Positions 34,770 through 45,733 of a stretch of 64,000 bases of DNA are shown one piece after another. Positions within the stretch are counted from its first letter, which is position 1, and every line of letters starts with the position of its first letter. This DNA is from Craterilacuibacter sp. RT1T (GTDB lineage Bacteria; Pseudomonadota; Gammaproteobacteria; Burkholderiales; Chromobacteriaceae). The stretch is taken from positions 62,001 to 126,000 of the forward strand of contig NZ_JAMFLI010000004.1 of assembly GCF_023502145.1 (NCBI RefSeq), written 5' to 3'. Below the pieces are notes generated by a model. It was not told the DNA's origin and made no database searches. It saw only the letters and a list, made by a program, of their open reading frames with translations. A program made the translations under genes and the position numbers.

Positions 34770-36005
34770 TTAAGCTGCTTTGGCTTCAACCGCCGGTGCA
34801 ACCTTAACCGGCTTGGTCATAAAGCCCAGAACAATGGCCACACCCAGCAGGGCTGCCGAGATCATGTACGCGGCACTGTAGGTGCCGGTCATGTCGACGG
34901 CGAGGCCGGCCAGCAGCGGGCCGACAAAGCCGGACACACCCCAGGCGGTGTACAGCACGCCGTAGTTGGCGCCGTAGTTCTTCAAGCCGTAGAAGTCAGC
35001 CGTGGTCGACGGGAACACCGACATCAGCGAACCATAAGCCAGACCGGCTACCACGGTACCGACCAGAATCATGGATGCATCCTGATAGGTGGCAAAAGCC
35101 AGCATATTGGCAGCCTGAACGGCAAAGGCCAGCAGCATGGTATTGGTACGGCCGATCTTGTCGGACAGCATGCCGCCACCCACACGGCCGGATGCGTTAG
35201 CAATCGCCAGGATGGATACCAGGTAAGCCGGGTTCAGAATGCCTGCCTGGTCGGTCGCGATCGATGCCAGGTTACCGATGATCATCACGCCAGCGGAGGA
35301 CGAGAACACGAACATGATCCACAGGAAGTAGAACTGACGGGTCTTGATCATCTCGCGCCAGGTCAGGTTGTGCTCGGACACCTTAGGTGCAACCGCGCCG
35401 TCTGCCAGTGCCGGTGCGGCAGGGGTATAACCTTCAGGCGGGTTGGAGATCAGACGGGTCAGCGGCAGCGCGATCAGCAGCACGGCAGAGCCCAGAATCA
35501 TGAACGACTTGGAAATGCCGTAGGCTTCGATCAAATGGGTGCACAGCGGTGCCAGATAAACGGCAGCCAGACCAAAACCACCGACGGTGATACCGGAAAC
35601 CATGCCCTTTTTGGACGAATGGAACCACTTCATCGCGGCAGGCGTCACGCAAGCGTAGGCAAAGCCGATACCGGTGCCGACGATACCGCCGAAGGCGATG
35701 GTCAGACCGATCACCGAGTCTTGCGGCACGAAGCTGGACAGAATCATGCCCAGACCGACCAGCACCACGCCCAGCGTGATGACTTTTTTCGGCCCGATAC
35801 GGTCCTGCATCACGCCGGCAGCCAGCAGGGCAATCGCCCATACCACGATGGCGACGTTATACGGCATCGACGCTTCGGTGTTGCTCCAACCCCAGTCAGC
35901 GACCAGACCCTTCTTGATCACACTCCACGCATACAGCACGCCGATGGTGAGGTTGATACAGGTGCCGGCGATAAGAACGCTGACGGCCTTATTCATTTTG
36001 CTCAT
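34770..36005 (-). CDS. OFA-family major facilitator (oxalate/formate antiporter type)
   Basis: A 411-residue, twelve-helix MFS transporter. The N-terminal half shows LTIGVLYAWSVIKKGL and the GVMQDRIGPKKVI loop (MFS motif A); the second half has GGGMLSDKIGRTNTMLL and FPSTTADFYGLKNYGANYG, the signature of the oxalate/formate antiporter family. Members carry oxalate/formate, monocarboxylates or lactate; no oxalate-degradation gene is nearby, so the substrate is open. It is transcribed alone from a good sigma-70 type promoter, with a leader of about 100 nt. Confidence 0.9.
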   Translation of the reverse strand: MSKMNKAVSVLIAGTCINLTIGVLYAWSVIKKGLVADWGWSNTEASMPYNVAIVVWAIALLAAGVMQDRIGPKKVITLGVVLVGLGMILSSFVPQDSVIGLTIAFGGIVGTGIGFAYACVTPAAMKWFHSSKKGMVSGITVGGFGLAAVYLAPLCTHLIEAYGISKSFMILGSAVLLIALPLTRLISNPPEGYTPAAPALADGAVAPKVSEHNLTWREMIKTRQFYFLWIMFVFSSSAGVMIIGNLASIATDQAGILNPAYLVSILAIANASGRVGGGMLSDKIGRTNTMLLAFAVQAANMLAFATYQDASMILVGTVVAGLAYGSLMSVFPSTTADFYGLKNYGANYGVLYTAWGVSGFVGPLLAGLAVDMTGTYSAAYMISAALLGVAIVLGFMTKPVKVAPAVEAKAA

Positions 36006-36118
36006 AAAAATCTCTTAGATGGATAGGTTACACCGGTACCACGCAAAGCAAGAGGCGTATGGGCGACGCGGGGCGCGGCAACCGGTCATCAGCCATAGCT
36101 GATATTTTGGAACGGCGG

Positions 36119-36147
36119 ATTCTAATGCCACCTATACGTTTGTGCAA
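36119..36147 (-). promoter_or_regulatory. Sigma-70 promoter of the OFA transporter
   Basis: On the minus strand TTGCAC (36142-36147) and TAGAAT (36119-36124) are separated by exactly 17 bp. Transcription would begin near 36112, giving a leader of about 107 nt before the transporter ATG at 36005. Confidence 0.65.
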
Positions 36148-36421
36148 AGTAATATTACTGTTTTCTAAGATGTTTTCCCAATGTCATTAACGGGAAAGCA
36201 CGGCATAAAACCCATGGAAACCTTTGTTTTTACAGCAAGGGCACGACATGCCATCGCTTTACGCCTCTTTTCATAAATCATGAAAAAATTAAGATAAATG
36301 TATCGCTATGGCTTTGTAAAAACGGGGAATTTGTACAAAAAGGCCTGAAAACCCACTTTAATACGGGGCAATCAAGAAAATAGCCGGCAATAGAAGAGTA
36401 CAGACTCTACGTGCCGGCAAT

Positions 36422-36444
36422 AAAAAAGGCCGCTGCGCGGCCTT
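36422..36444 (-). terminator. Terminator after the DUF2061 gene
   Basis: On the minus strand AAGGCCGCG-C-AGCGGCCTT forms a hairpin followed by TTTT, starting 10 bp past the DUF2061 stop. Confidence 0.85.
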
Positions 36445-36453
36445 GAGAATAAT

Positions 36454-36870
36454 TTAGCAAAGAGGAAGCGGTGGCGACGGCTTGACCGGTGCCGGCTTGG
36501 CAGCGCGTACCAGCTGCCAGACTTGCTCATGCACAAAGTAGGCTACCGTATTCACCAATGGCTCAACCAGCGCCAGCAAACCGGCCAGGGCAATACTGCC
36601 GGTCAGCAACCATGCCAGGGTAAAGGCAAGCACGAAATGGCAGGCGGCAAACGTCGCTGTTTTAACCAGCGCCAAATGACGCACCGGCGCGCGTGCCATG
36701 ACCTTGTCCCAGATCTTGTCATGAAAATGATAGGTCACCGTATTGGCCAGCGGCTCGGCCAAGGCCATGGCACCGGAAATCGCCAGACTGCCGGTCAGCG
36801 CATAGCTGACGGCAAAGGCCACGCTAAAGTGGCAGACGGCAAACGTCAGGGTTTTGGTCATGGCAGTCAT
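36454..36870 (-). CDS. Small membrane protein with two tandem DUF2061 domains
   Basis: DUF2061 proteins are short predicted membrane proteins of about 60-70 residues with unknown function. This 138-residue one contains two copies in tandem: residues 6-57 and 70-121 align without gaps, 28 of 52 positions identical, each with a KTxTFAxCHF start, a long hydrophobic stretch, EPLxNTVxY and a H..(I/V)W end. Four membrane segments are likely. The linker (58-69) is basic and the C-terminus is proline-rich (PVKPSPPLPLC). It is a lone gene with its own terminator. Confidence 0.85.
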   Translation of the reverse strand: MTAMTKTLTFAVCHFSVAFAVSYALTGSLAISGAMALAEPLANTVTYHFHDKIWDKVMARAPVRHLALVKTATFAACHFVLAFTLAWLLTGSIALAGLLALVEPLVNTVAYFVHEQVWQLVRAAKPAPVKPSPPLPLC

Positions 36871-36937
36871 CCGCTGAGTGAATACAGAAGATGATAGTTA
36901 TTCGCATTAACAAAGGGAAATAGATTGTCGCTACCGT

Positions 36938-37720
36938 CTAGATAGCGGCCAGCAGCAAAGGTTGCCCGGCCCGGTTCAGCAGGCGCAAGGCACCGGCCTC
37001 GGCCAAGGTCAGCACGCGCCAGAACAAGAAAATATCGCTGACGAAGGTATGGTCTATCCGCCCCATACTCTCGCCCACCAGACGCGCAGCACTGACGCTG
37101 CCATGTGCCGCCAGCCCATCCAGCAGTACCTTGTCGTAGCAAGACAGCGCACGGCGGTGCAAGCTGCCCGCCTGCACTTCACGCACGCAGTCTCCGGCCC
37201 CCTGCCAGTATGCCCACTCTGCTGCCAGCGTCTGGCGCTCGGCCCGTGACAGCAGGCGGGCCTGACCGGCCAAGGGCGCTAATTCTGCCGCCGAATACAT
37301 GCCGACCGCCCACAAACCCGGACGCGGGGTGTCCAGATGCCGGCTAATGTCGATCACCCATAATGCACTGTGCTCCGGACACTGGGCCGCCAGCATGCGT
37401 AGTAGCAGCGCGTCGCCGGCGTGGTTTCCCAGCCACAAGGTCAAGGGCATGGTCTGCTCCCACGCTTGCAGCAAGCTTCGGCATGCGCCGGCACGCTGAC
37501 GCTGCCAGGCTTCGTCCCAGTCCGGCTGCGGCGGCTGATAGGCGCGCAACAGGCGCTGCCAGTGCGCGGTGCGCAGCTGCGGATCGATCTGATCGGCGTC
37601 GGCCAGCGGGCCATTACTCAGCTCATCCGGCCAGTCCAGCACCGTGCCCGCCAGCTGCCCGTCGGCAAGCAAAGCCTGCAGACAATCTGCCGCATAACTA
37701 CCCGCCACCACATGCAACAT
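36938..37720 (-). CDS. DUF1835/DUF3658 domain-containing protein
   Basis: A 260-residue protein with an N-terminal DUF1835-like region (MLHVVAGSYAADCLQALL, DELSNGPLAD) and a C-terminal DUF3658-like region with a helical RIDHTFVSDIFLFWRVLTLAEAGALRL segment. Function of the family is unknown. The ATG at 37720 is two bases past the cysE stop, so translation is probably coupled to cysE; the frame is open upstream inside cysE but that part is a shadow. The conserved DEL-NGPL motif near residue 35 suggests a ligand or nucleic-acid site, which is only a guess. Tryptophan is unusually frequent. Confidence 0.78.
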   Translation of the reverse strand: MLHVVAGSYAADCLQALLADGQLAGTVLDWPDELSNGPLADADQIDPQLRTAHWQRLLRAYQPPQPDWDEAWQRQRAGACRSLLQAWEQTMPLTLWLGNHAGDALLLRMLAAQCPEHSALWVIDISRHLDTPRPGLWAVGMYSAAELAPLAGQARLLSRAERQTLAAEWAYWQGAGDCVREVQAGSLHRRALSCYDKVLLDGLAAHGSVSAARLVGESMGRIDHTFVSDIFLFWRVLTLAEAGALRLLNRAGQPLLLAAI

Positions 37721-37722
37721 GT

Positions 37723-38505
37723 TCAAACCTTCTGGTCCATATCCAGCGACGGCATGCCGACCGTCGCCTGCGCCACGACCCGCGCCGGCACGCCGGCCAC
37801 CGTGGTGTGAGCCGCCACGTCTTCCAGCACCACACTGCCGGCACCAACCTTGGCGCACTCGCCGACATGGATATTGCCCAGAATGGCTGCACCGGCACCT
37901 ATCATCACGCCGTTGCCAATTTTGGGGTGGCGGTCGCCACGCTCCTTGCCCGAGCCCCCCAATGTGACACCATGCAGCATCGAGACATTGTTGCCGATCA
38001 CCGCAGTTTCACCGACCACCACGCCGGTGCCGTGATCCAGCATCACGCCATGACCGATGCGGGCCGCAGGATGAATATCGGCACCCAGCACTTCGGAAAT
38101 GCGGTTCTGCAGGAAATAGGCCATGGTCTTGCGCCCCTGCTGCCATAACCAGTGCGTGACGCGCTGGCTCTGGATGGCGTGAAAACCCTTGAAGTAGAGC
38201 AAGGGGGTCGAATAGCTGTCACAAGCCGGATCGCGCTCGAAACAGGCCGTGATATCCGCGCGCATGGCCTGGCTGATACTGCTGTCGGCCCGCAGTGCCT
38301 CGTGAAACAGCTCCATCAGCGCCCGCGCATCCATCACCGGACTGGCCAGCTTGCTCGACAAATGAAAAGCCAGAACATCTTCCAGCGAGGCATGGCGCAA
38401 TACCGTCATATGCAGAAAACTGGCCAGCAGCGGCTCGTCGCGCGCAGCCAGTGCCGTTTCATCCAGAATGGCGCGCCACAAGGCGTCAACCTGTACATCA
38501 TTCAT
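37723..38505 (-). CDS. cysE: Serine O-acetyltransferase
   Basis: CysE makes O-acetylserine from serine and acetyl-CoA, the first step of cysteine synthesis. The 260-residue product has the alpha-helical N-terminal domain (ending CDSYSTPLLYFKGFHAIQSQRVTHWLW) and a left-handed beta-helix with hexapeptide repeats. The active-site run IGHGVMLDHGTGVVVGETAVIG and VSMLHGVTLGGSGKERGDRHP contains the catalytic His and the conserved GKERGDRHPKI loop. The C-terminal tail (MPSLDMDQKV) is short, and ends in a basic residue and Val instead of the usual Ile; it may still bind CysK. A DUF1835-type gene follows at once. Confidence 0.96.
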   Translation of the reverse strand: MNDVQVDALWRAILDETALAARDEPLLASFLHMTVLRHASLEDVLAFHLSSKLASPVMDARALMELFHEALRADSSISQAMRADITACFERDPACDSYSTPLLYFKGFHAIQSQRVTHWLWQQGRKTMAYFLQNRISEVLGADIHPAARIGHGVMLDHGTGVVVGETAVIGNNVSMLHGVTLGGSGKERGDRHPKIGNGVMIGAGAAILGNIHVGECAKVGAGSVVLEDVAAHTTVAGVPARVVAQATVGMPSLDMDQKV

Positions 38506-38543
38506 AAACTAACCTTTTTACGTCACCACAAGACTATTGCGGC

Positions 38544-40040
38544 TTACATCAGCACGACGTCGAATTGTTCCTGCGTATACGTGCTTTCCACCGACAGCGA
38601 CACCGGCTTGCCGATAAAATCGATCAACATGGCCAGGCTCTGCGACTCTTCGTCGAGGAACATATCGATCACCGGCTGCGAGCCCAGAATACGGAAACCC
38701 TTGGCATCGAACTTGCGCGCCTCGCGCACGATTTCACGCTGGATTTCATAACATACCGTCTGTGCCGTCTTGATCTGGCCACGCCCCTGACAAGTCGGGC
38801 ACGGCTCGCACAAGATGTGCGACAGACTCTCGCGCGTGCGCTTGCGGGTAATCTCGACCAGTCCAAGACTGGTAAAACCATTCAGCGTCACGCGGGTACG
38901 GTCACGCGCCATGGCCTTGGCCAGCTCGGACAGCACCGCCTGCTTATGCTCGTCACTATCCATATCGATGAAATCGACAATGATGATGCCCCCCATATTG
39001 CGCAGCCGCAGCTGGCGCGCAATGGCGTGGGTTGCCTCCATATTGGTCTTGAAGATGGTTTCGTCAAAATTGCGCGTGCCGACGAAGCCGCCGGTATTCA
39101 GGTCTATGGTGGTCATCGCCTCGGTCTGGTCGACAATCAGATAACCGCCAAACTTGAGGTTGACCCGGCGCGCCAGGGCGCGCTCGATTTCGGCCTCGAT
39201 ACCATGCAGCTCGAACAGCGGACGGTTGCCGCTATAGCGCTCGATCTTGTCTACCGCCGACTGCACATACTGCTCGGCAAACTCGACCATGCGCTCATAG
39301 TTTTCGGTCGAATCGACAATAATCTTGCTGGTCTGGTCGCTGACCATATCCCTCAGCACCCGTACCGCCAGCGGCAAGTCCTCATACAGGCAGCTCTGTG
39401 CCGGCAGATTTTGCGACTTGTGGCGGATATCGGCCCACAGCTTGGACAGATATTCGATATCGGCCGCCAGCTCTGCGTTGCTCGCGCCCTCGGCACTGGT
39501 ACGCACGATATAACCGTGCGGCGAGCCGGCGGGCACCAGGTTCTCCATGCGCGCCTTCAGACTGTGGCGTTCGGCCTCGCTCTCGATTTTCTGCGAGATG
39601 CCGATATGCTCGTCCTGCGGCAGGTGCACCAGAAAGCGCCCGGCCAGCGAAATCTGCGTGGACAGGCGGGCACCCTTGGTATTGATCGGGTCCTTGATCA
39701 CCTGCACCAACACCGTCTGCCCTTCAAACAGCATCTTCTCGATGCGTTGCGGCTCGGCCGGATGCTGGCGCTGCTCAAGCACATCGGCGATATGCAGGAA
39801 GGCGGCGCGCTCCAGTCCGATTTCGATAAAGGCGCTTTGCATGCCGGGCAAGACACGTTTGACCTGACCCAGATAGATATTGCCGACGATGCCGCGGCTG
39901 GCTGCGCGCTCGATATGCAGCTCCTGCACCACCGAGTCTTCCAGTACGGCCACCCGCGTTTCCTGCGGCGTAATATTGACGAGAATCTGTTCCTGCGGCC
40001 GTACGATATCGCGCGGCAAAGTAATGGACTGATGCAGCAT
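38544..40040 (-). CDS. rng: Ribonuclease G
   Basis: RNase G is an endonuclease of the RNase E family, matures 16S rRNA and degrades mRNAs. From ATG 40040 (with GAGGT eight bases before it) the product has 498 residues. It has the S1 domain near 39-120 with GNIYLGQVKRVLPGMQSAFIEIG, the DNase I-like catalytic domain with DLNTGGFVG and GGIIIVDFIDMDSDEHK, and the zinc-link CEPCPTCQGRG. It lacks the C-terminal scaffold tail of RNase E, as RNase G does. A TTG start at 40055 inside maf is also possible but less likely. maf is directly upstream, 11 bp away. Confidence 0.95.
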   Translation of the reverse strand: MLHQSITLPRDIVRPQEQILVNITPQETRVAVLEDSVVQELHIERAASRGIVGNIYLGQVKRVLPGMQSAFIEIGLERAAFLHIADVLEQRQHPAEPQRIEKMLFEGQTVLVQVIKDPINTKGARLSTQISLAGRFLVHLPQDEHIGISQKIESEAERHSLKARMENLVPAGSPHGYIVRTSAEGASNAELAADIEYLSKLWADIRHKSQNLPAQSCLYEDLPLAVRVLRDMVSDQTSKIIVDSTENYERMVEFAEQYVQSAVDKIERYSGNRPLFELHGIEAEIERALARRVNLKFGGYLIVDQTEAMTTIDLNTGGFVGTRNFDETIFKTNMEATHAIARQLRLRNMGGIIIVDFIDMDSDEHKQAVLSELAKAMARDRTRVTLNGFTSLGLVEITRKRTRESLSHILCEPCPTCQGRGQIKTAQTVCYEIQREIVREARKFDAKGFRILGSQPVIDMFLDEESQSLAMLIDFIGKPVSLSVESTYTQEQFDVVLM

Positions 40041-40051
40041 GGCAACCGACC

Positions 40052-40657
40052 TCAAGGAAAAGTGAAGCCGAATTCAGCCAGCAAGGCCGCCGTTTCGAAC
40101 AGGGGCAGACCCATGACACCGGTAAAGCTGCCATCGATGCGGGACACGAATACCGCCGCATGCCCCTGAATGCCGTAAGCGCCGGCCTTGTCGAACGGCT
40201 CGCCACTGGCGATATAGCGTTCGATATCGGCATCGCTCAGCGGGCGAAAGCTTACCTCGGTGACACAAGTCGCCACGCTCAGCGTGTCATCCTGACGAAT
40301 GGCCACACTGGTCACCACCTGGTGGCTGCGTCCGGAGAAGGCGCGCAACATGCGCGCAGCGTCGGCGGCATCTACCGGCTTGCCGAAAATCTCGCCATCC
40401 TGCACCACCGTGGTATCGGCCGACAGCAGCGGGCGCGAAGGCAGACCACAGCTTTGCACTACCGCCCAACCGGCCGCCGCCTTGGCTGCCGCCAGGCGTT
40501 CGGTATAGGCAATGGCCTCTTCACCCGGTAAAACCGACTCGTCGATGTCGGCATGGATGCGTTCAAAAGCCACGCCCAGTTGCTGCAACAGTTCACGCCG
40601 GCGCGGGCTGCCCGACGCAAGGTAGATATGCGTATCGCTGGTAGTCATAGTCATCAT
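40052..40657 (-). CDS. maf: Maf/YhdE family nucleoside triphosphate pyrophosphatase
   Basis: Maf-type proteins hydrolyse dTTP, UTP and modified nucleotides, a housecleaning role. The 201-residue product has IYLASGSPRRRELLQQLG, the DESVLPGEEAIAYTERLAAAKA motif, LLSADTTVVQDGEIFGKP, and GIQGHAAVFVSRIDGSFTGVMGLPLFE, as in YhdE. Two closely spaced ATGs at the start leave the exact first residue uncertain by a few positions. It forms an operon with rng. Confidence 0.95.
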   Translation of the reverse strand: MMTMTTSDTHIYLASGSPRRRELLQQLGVAFERIHADIDESVLPGEEAIAYTERLAAAKAAAGWAVVQSCGLPSRPLLSADTTVVQDGEIFGKPVDAADAARMLRAFSGRSHQVVTSVAIRQDDTLSVATCVTEVSFRPLSDADIERYIASGEPFDKAGAYGIQGHAAVFVSRIDGSFTGVMGLPLFETAALLAEFGFTFP

Positions 40658-40739
40658 GCCGAGAAATAAATTTTATTGGCATCTAGGTTACCAGAAGCAG
40701 CCCTGCCCCCGCACTTCATCTTCAGTCGGCCTTGAATGC

Positions 40740-42092
40740 CTAAGCGTGCGCGCCGTTCAGATAAGGGAAGAAAAGCCGGTCTTCGCGCAGCATATGGCGG
40801 GCAATCACCTCGTGCGCCAGAAACTGGAATAGCTCGCCTATGCTGGCTTCGCCCTGCTCGAAACGGCTGCACAGCGCATATGCCTGCGCCAGCAAGCCCG
40901 CGTGTATGGCGGCATGCTGTTCTGCCTGCGGATAGCCGGCTGCGTGCATGACAGCTTCTTCATGCTGGAAGTGCTGGCTGACATCGGCCAATAACCGGGC
41001 AATCAGTTCGGCTATCGATTCGCGCGAGCGCATCTGCAAGACCGCATCCAGCAACTGATTGCTGATGGCAAATAGTGTCTGATGCTCGGCATCGATGCCG
41101 TCATGCCCGCTTTCATAAGCCCTGCGCCAGCTCAGTTGCAAAAACCCGACGCTGGAAAAAGCATCGCTCTCTTTCTCGTCAAAACTGGCCTGCTCCACCC
41201 GGTTGCGGCCGCCTGCTTTGGCGCGATACAAGGCTGCGTCAGCACGCTCAAACCAGGGTTGCCAAGACTCGCCGGCCTGTCTGGCCGCGAGCCCCAGGCT
41301 GATCGTGACTTGCAGGCTGCGGGAAAACAGCAAGGTCGCGACGGCAAGACGCAAGCGCTCGGCCAGACGGGCGGCCGCCGCTTGTGGCGTGTCCGGACAC
41401 AGCACCAGAAACTCCTCGCCCCCCCAGCGCACCAGCACATCACTGGCCCGCAGTGCACCGCGTAGCCGCTCGGCCAGCTCGCATAGCACCTCGTCGCCAC
41501 AGGCATGGCCATGCGCATCATTAATGCTCTTGAAATGATCCACATCGATCATCAGCACCGAGAGCGGCCCCCCTTGCTGCTCGGCACGGGCAATCTCGTT
41601 AGGGATATGGCGTTCAAGAAAATGGCGGTTACGGGTACCGGTTAAACGGTCGGTGGCGGCAATGCTCTCCAGATCGGCAAGATTCTGCTGCAACTCGCGG
41701 TTATTTGACTCGGCATTCTGCAAGGCCTGGCGCAAGTCCTGTGCCGCGCGCGGCTCCTCGACCACCACGACGCCACTGAGTACGGCATGGCGACGGCTGT
41801 CATCCGACAGGGGAAACTCGACCAGCATCAGACGGGAGGACGGCTCAAACTCGCAGGCGGACTGCCCTTCCTGCCTGACCCGGTGATTGAGAATGGACAA
41901 GTGTTTGGCCACCTCTAAAGGGAAACAATCCTGATCCGTCAGCCCCTGTACCGTATCGCGTCCCAGCAGGCGGGAAAAGGTCGGTGTCGAAGACAGATAG
42001 CGCCCATCTTCGCCCCGGATCGCAACGGTCGCACTGCTATGCGGTAAAGCCGCAGACCAATCGTCAGCAAGGTCTTGGCATGAATTTTTCAT
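40740..42092 (-). CDS. Diguanylate cyclase with PAS-like input and C-terminal hemerythrin domain
   Basis: A predicted cytoplasmic c-di-GMP synthase with an oxygen- or iron-sensing tail. The 450 residues comprise a PAS-like region (about 15-110), a coiled-coil linker (about 115-145), a GGDEF domain (146-300) with an intact active site RWGGEEF at 222-228 and the inhibitory RxxD site RASD five residues before it (215-218), then a hemerythrin domain (325-450). The di-iron ligands are recognisable: His337 in DAEHQ, HFQHEE at 374-379, His393 and His397 in EQHAAIH, and His433 with Asp438 in RHMLREDR. No membrane segment is present. Oxygen binding by the di-iron site is inferred from the family. Confidence 0.92.
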   Translation of the reverse strand: MKNSCQDLADDWSAALPHSSATVAIRGEDGRYLSSTPTFSRLLGRDTVQGLTDQDCFPLEVAKHLSILNHRVRQEGQSACEFEPSSRLMLVEFPLSDDSRRHAVLSGVVVVEEPRAAQDLRQALQNAESNNRELQQNLADLESIAATDRLTGTRNRHFLERHIPNEIARAEQQGGPLSVLMIDVDHFKSINDAHGHACGDEVLCELAERLRGALRASDVLVRWGGEEFLVLCPDTPQAAAARLAERLRLAVATLLFSRSLQVTISLGLAARQAGESWQPWFERADAALYRAKAGGRNRVEQASFDEKESDAFSSVGFLQLSWRRAYESGHDGIDAEHQTLFAISNQLLDAVLQMRSRESIAELIARLLADVSQHFQHEEAVMHAAGYPQAEQHAAIHAGLLAQAYALCSRFEQGEASIGELFQFLAHEVIARHMLREDRLFFPYLNGAHA

Positions 42093-42167
42093 CGTTCCAA
42101 TTAAGATAGAATGTTATGTCTATCATACACCAAAGCTTCCGGCCTTATGACCGTGTATGCCGGATAG

Positions 42168-42192
42168 AAAAAGACCCGGCGCTGCCGGGTCT
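42168..42192 (-). terminator. Terminator after secA
   Basis: On the minus strand AAGACCCGGC-AGC-GCCGGGTCTT is a 10-bp perfect stem followed by a T-run, starting about 18 bp after the secA stop. Confidence 0.9.
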
Positions 42193-42210
42193 TGTGAGTG
42201 CTAAGCCAGC

Positions 42211-44925
<2,715 letters not shown>

Positions 44926-45157
44926 TGAGTGATCCACAGGGCCTAGCGGGCCGGAAAAATGCAGTCGAGTTTAGCACATGCGTAGCTAAGGGTTATGGGG
45001 GCATGGTTGCGATGTATCAAGTCTTGGCCGGATCAATATAAAAATGACACATAAGGAATACACCTGAGCGCCAAAGATCACAGCGACCCTATGCCACAAA
45101 CACCAGCGCGATCAAGTAGAATGCAGCCTTCCCACCTTACATCATCCATTGCGCCGT

Positions 45158-45595
45158 ATGAGCAGCCAACGCTTTCAGGATTTTGCCCGCCAAAATAACG
45201 CCCTGTCCCGGCTCACCGCCGAGGCCGGCGCTTTGCTTGCGCTGGATGCCGCGTTTCAGAAGCTGCTGCCGGCGGAGCTGGCGGGTCAATGCCGCGCCGT
45301 GCGCATCCGCGAAGAAGAGCTGGTGCTATTTGCCGACAATGGCATGGTTGGCGCGCGCCTGCGCATGCTGGCCACCAGCTTGCTGCCCACGCTGGCACGC
45401 CAGGGCTATATCGCCCAGCGCGCCCGGGTGCGCATCGAGCCGCAATACCGCACCATCGTCCAGCCCAAAGCGCTGCATATCGGCGAACAAGGTATTGCTG
45501 CCCTCGAACAGGCGGCGCAAAGCCTGCCACATCAGGGCCTGGCACAAGCGCTGGCACAGTTAGCCAGACACCAAAAAGCGCGTAACGCCGGCTAA
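45158..45595 (+). CDS. dciA: DciA-like DUF721 protein (replicative helicase loader)
   Basis: DciA (DUF721) proteins assist loading of the replicative helicase DnaB in bacteria that lack DnaC. The 145 residues begin MSSQRFQDFARQNNALSRLTAEAGALLALDAAFQKLLPAELAGQCRAVRIREEELVLFADNGMVGARLRML, a KH-like DUF721 pattern, with a basic C-terminus. Genes of this family commonly lie beside secA, as here, divergent and 232 bp away. The identification rests on sequence pattern and context; the sequence is short and divergent. A second ATG 9 bp upstream at 45149 is in frame. Confidence 0.78.
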   Translation: MSSQRFQDFARQNNALSRLTAEAGALLALDAAFQKLLPAELAGQCRAVRIREEELVLFADNGMVGARLRMLATSLLPTLARQGYIAQRARVRIEPQYRTIVQPKALHIGEQGIAALEQAAQSLPHQGLAQALAQLARHQKARNAG

Positions 45596-45733
45596 ACGCC
45601 CTCCTGTCTTTCTTCCCTTTCCGGCCAAACCTCCGCTTATTGACTTGGCGCAAACCCTCTCCATGCGCATAGGTCTTAATATGCACTCATATAAAATGCA
45701 TCCAGTCGCTTTAAATAATATAGAGTCCCATTC

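Larger units (their letters stand above)
36006..36453. other. AT-rich intergenic region between the OFA transporter and DUF2061 gene
   Basis: This 448-bp stretch has no convincing open frame. Its right end holds the terminator of the DUF2061 gene and a second inverted repeat with GCCGGC arms and a repeated GCCGGCAATA word (about 36382-36419). Its left part is the transporter leader and promoter. The centre (about 36150-36370) is AT-rich with no recognised element. Confidence 0.7.

Noticed and set aside
45061-45157. Possible promoter of dciA (TAGAAT at 45117-45122)
   Set aside because: No -35 match at 16-18 bp, so support is too weak to list.
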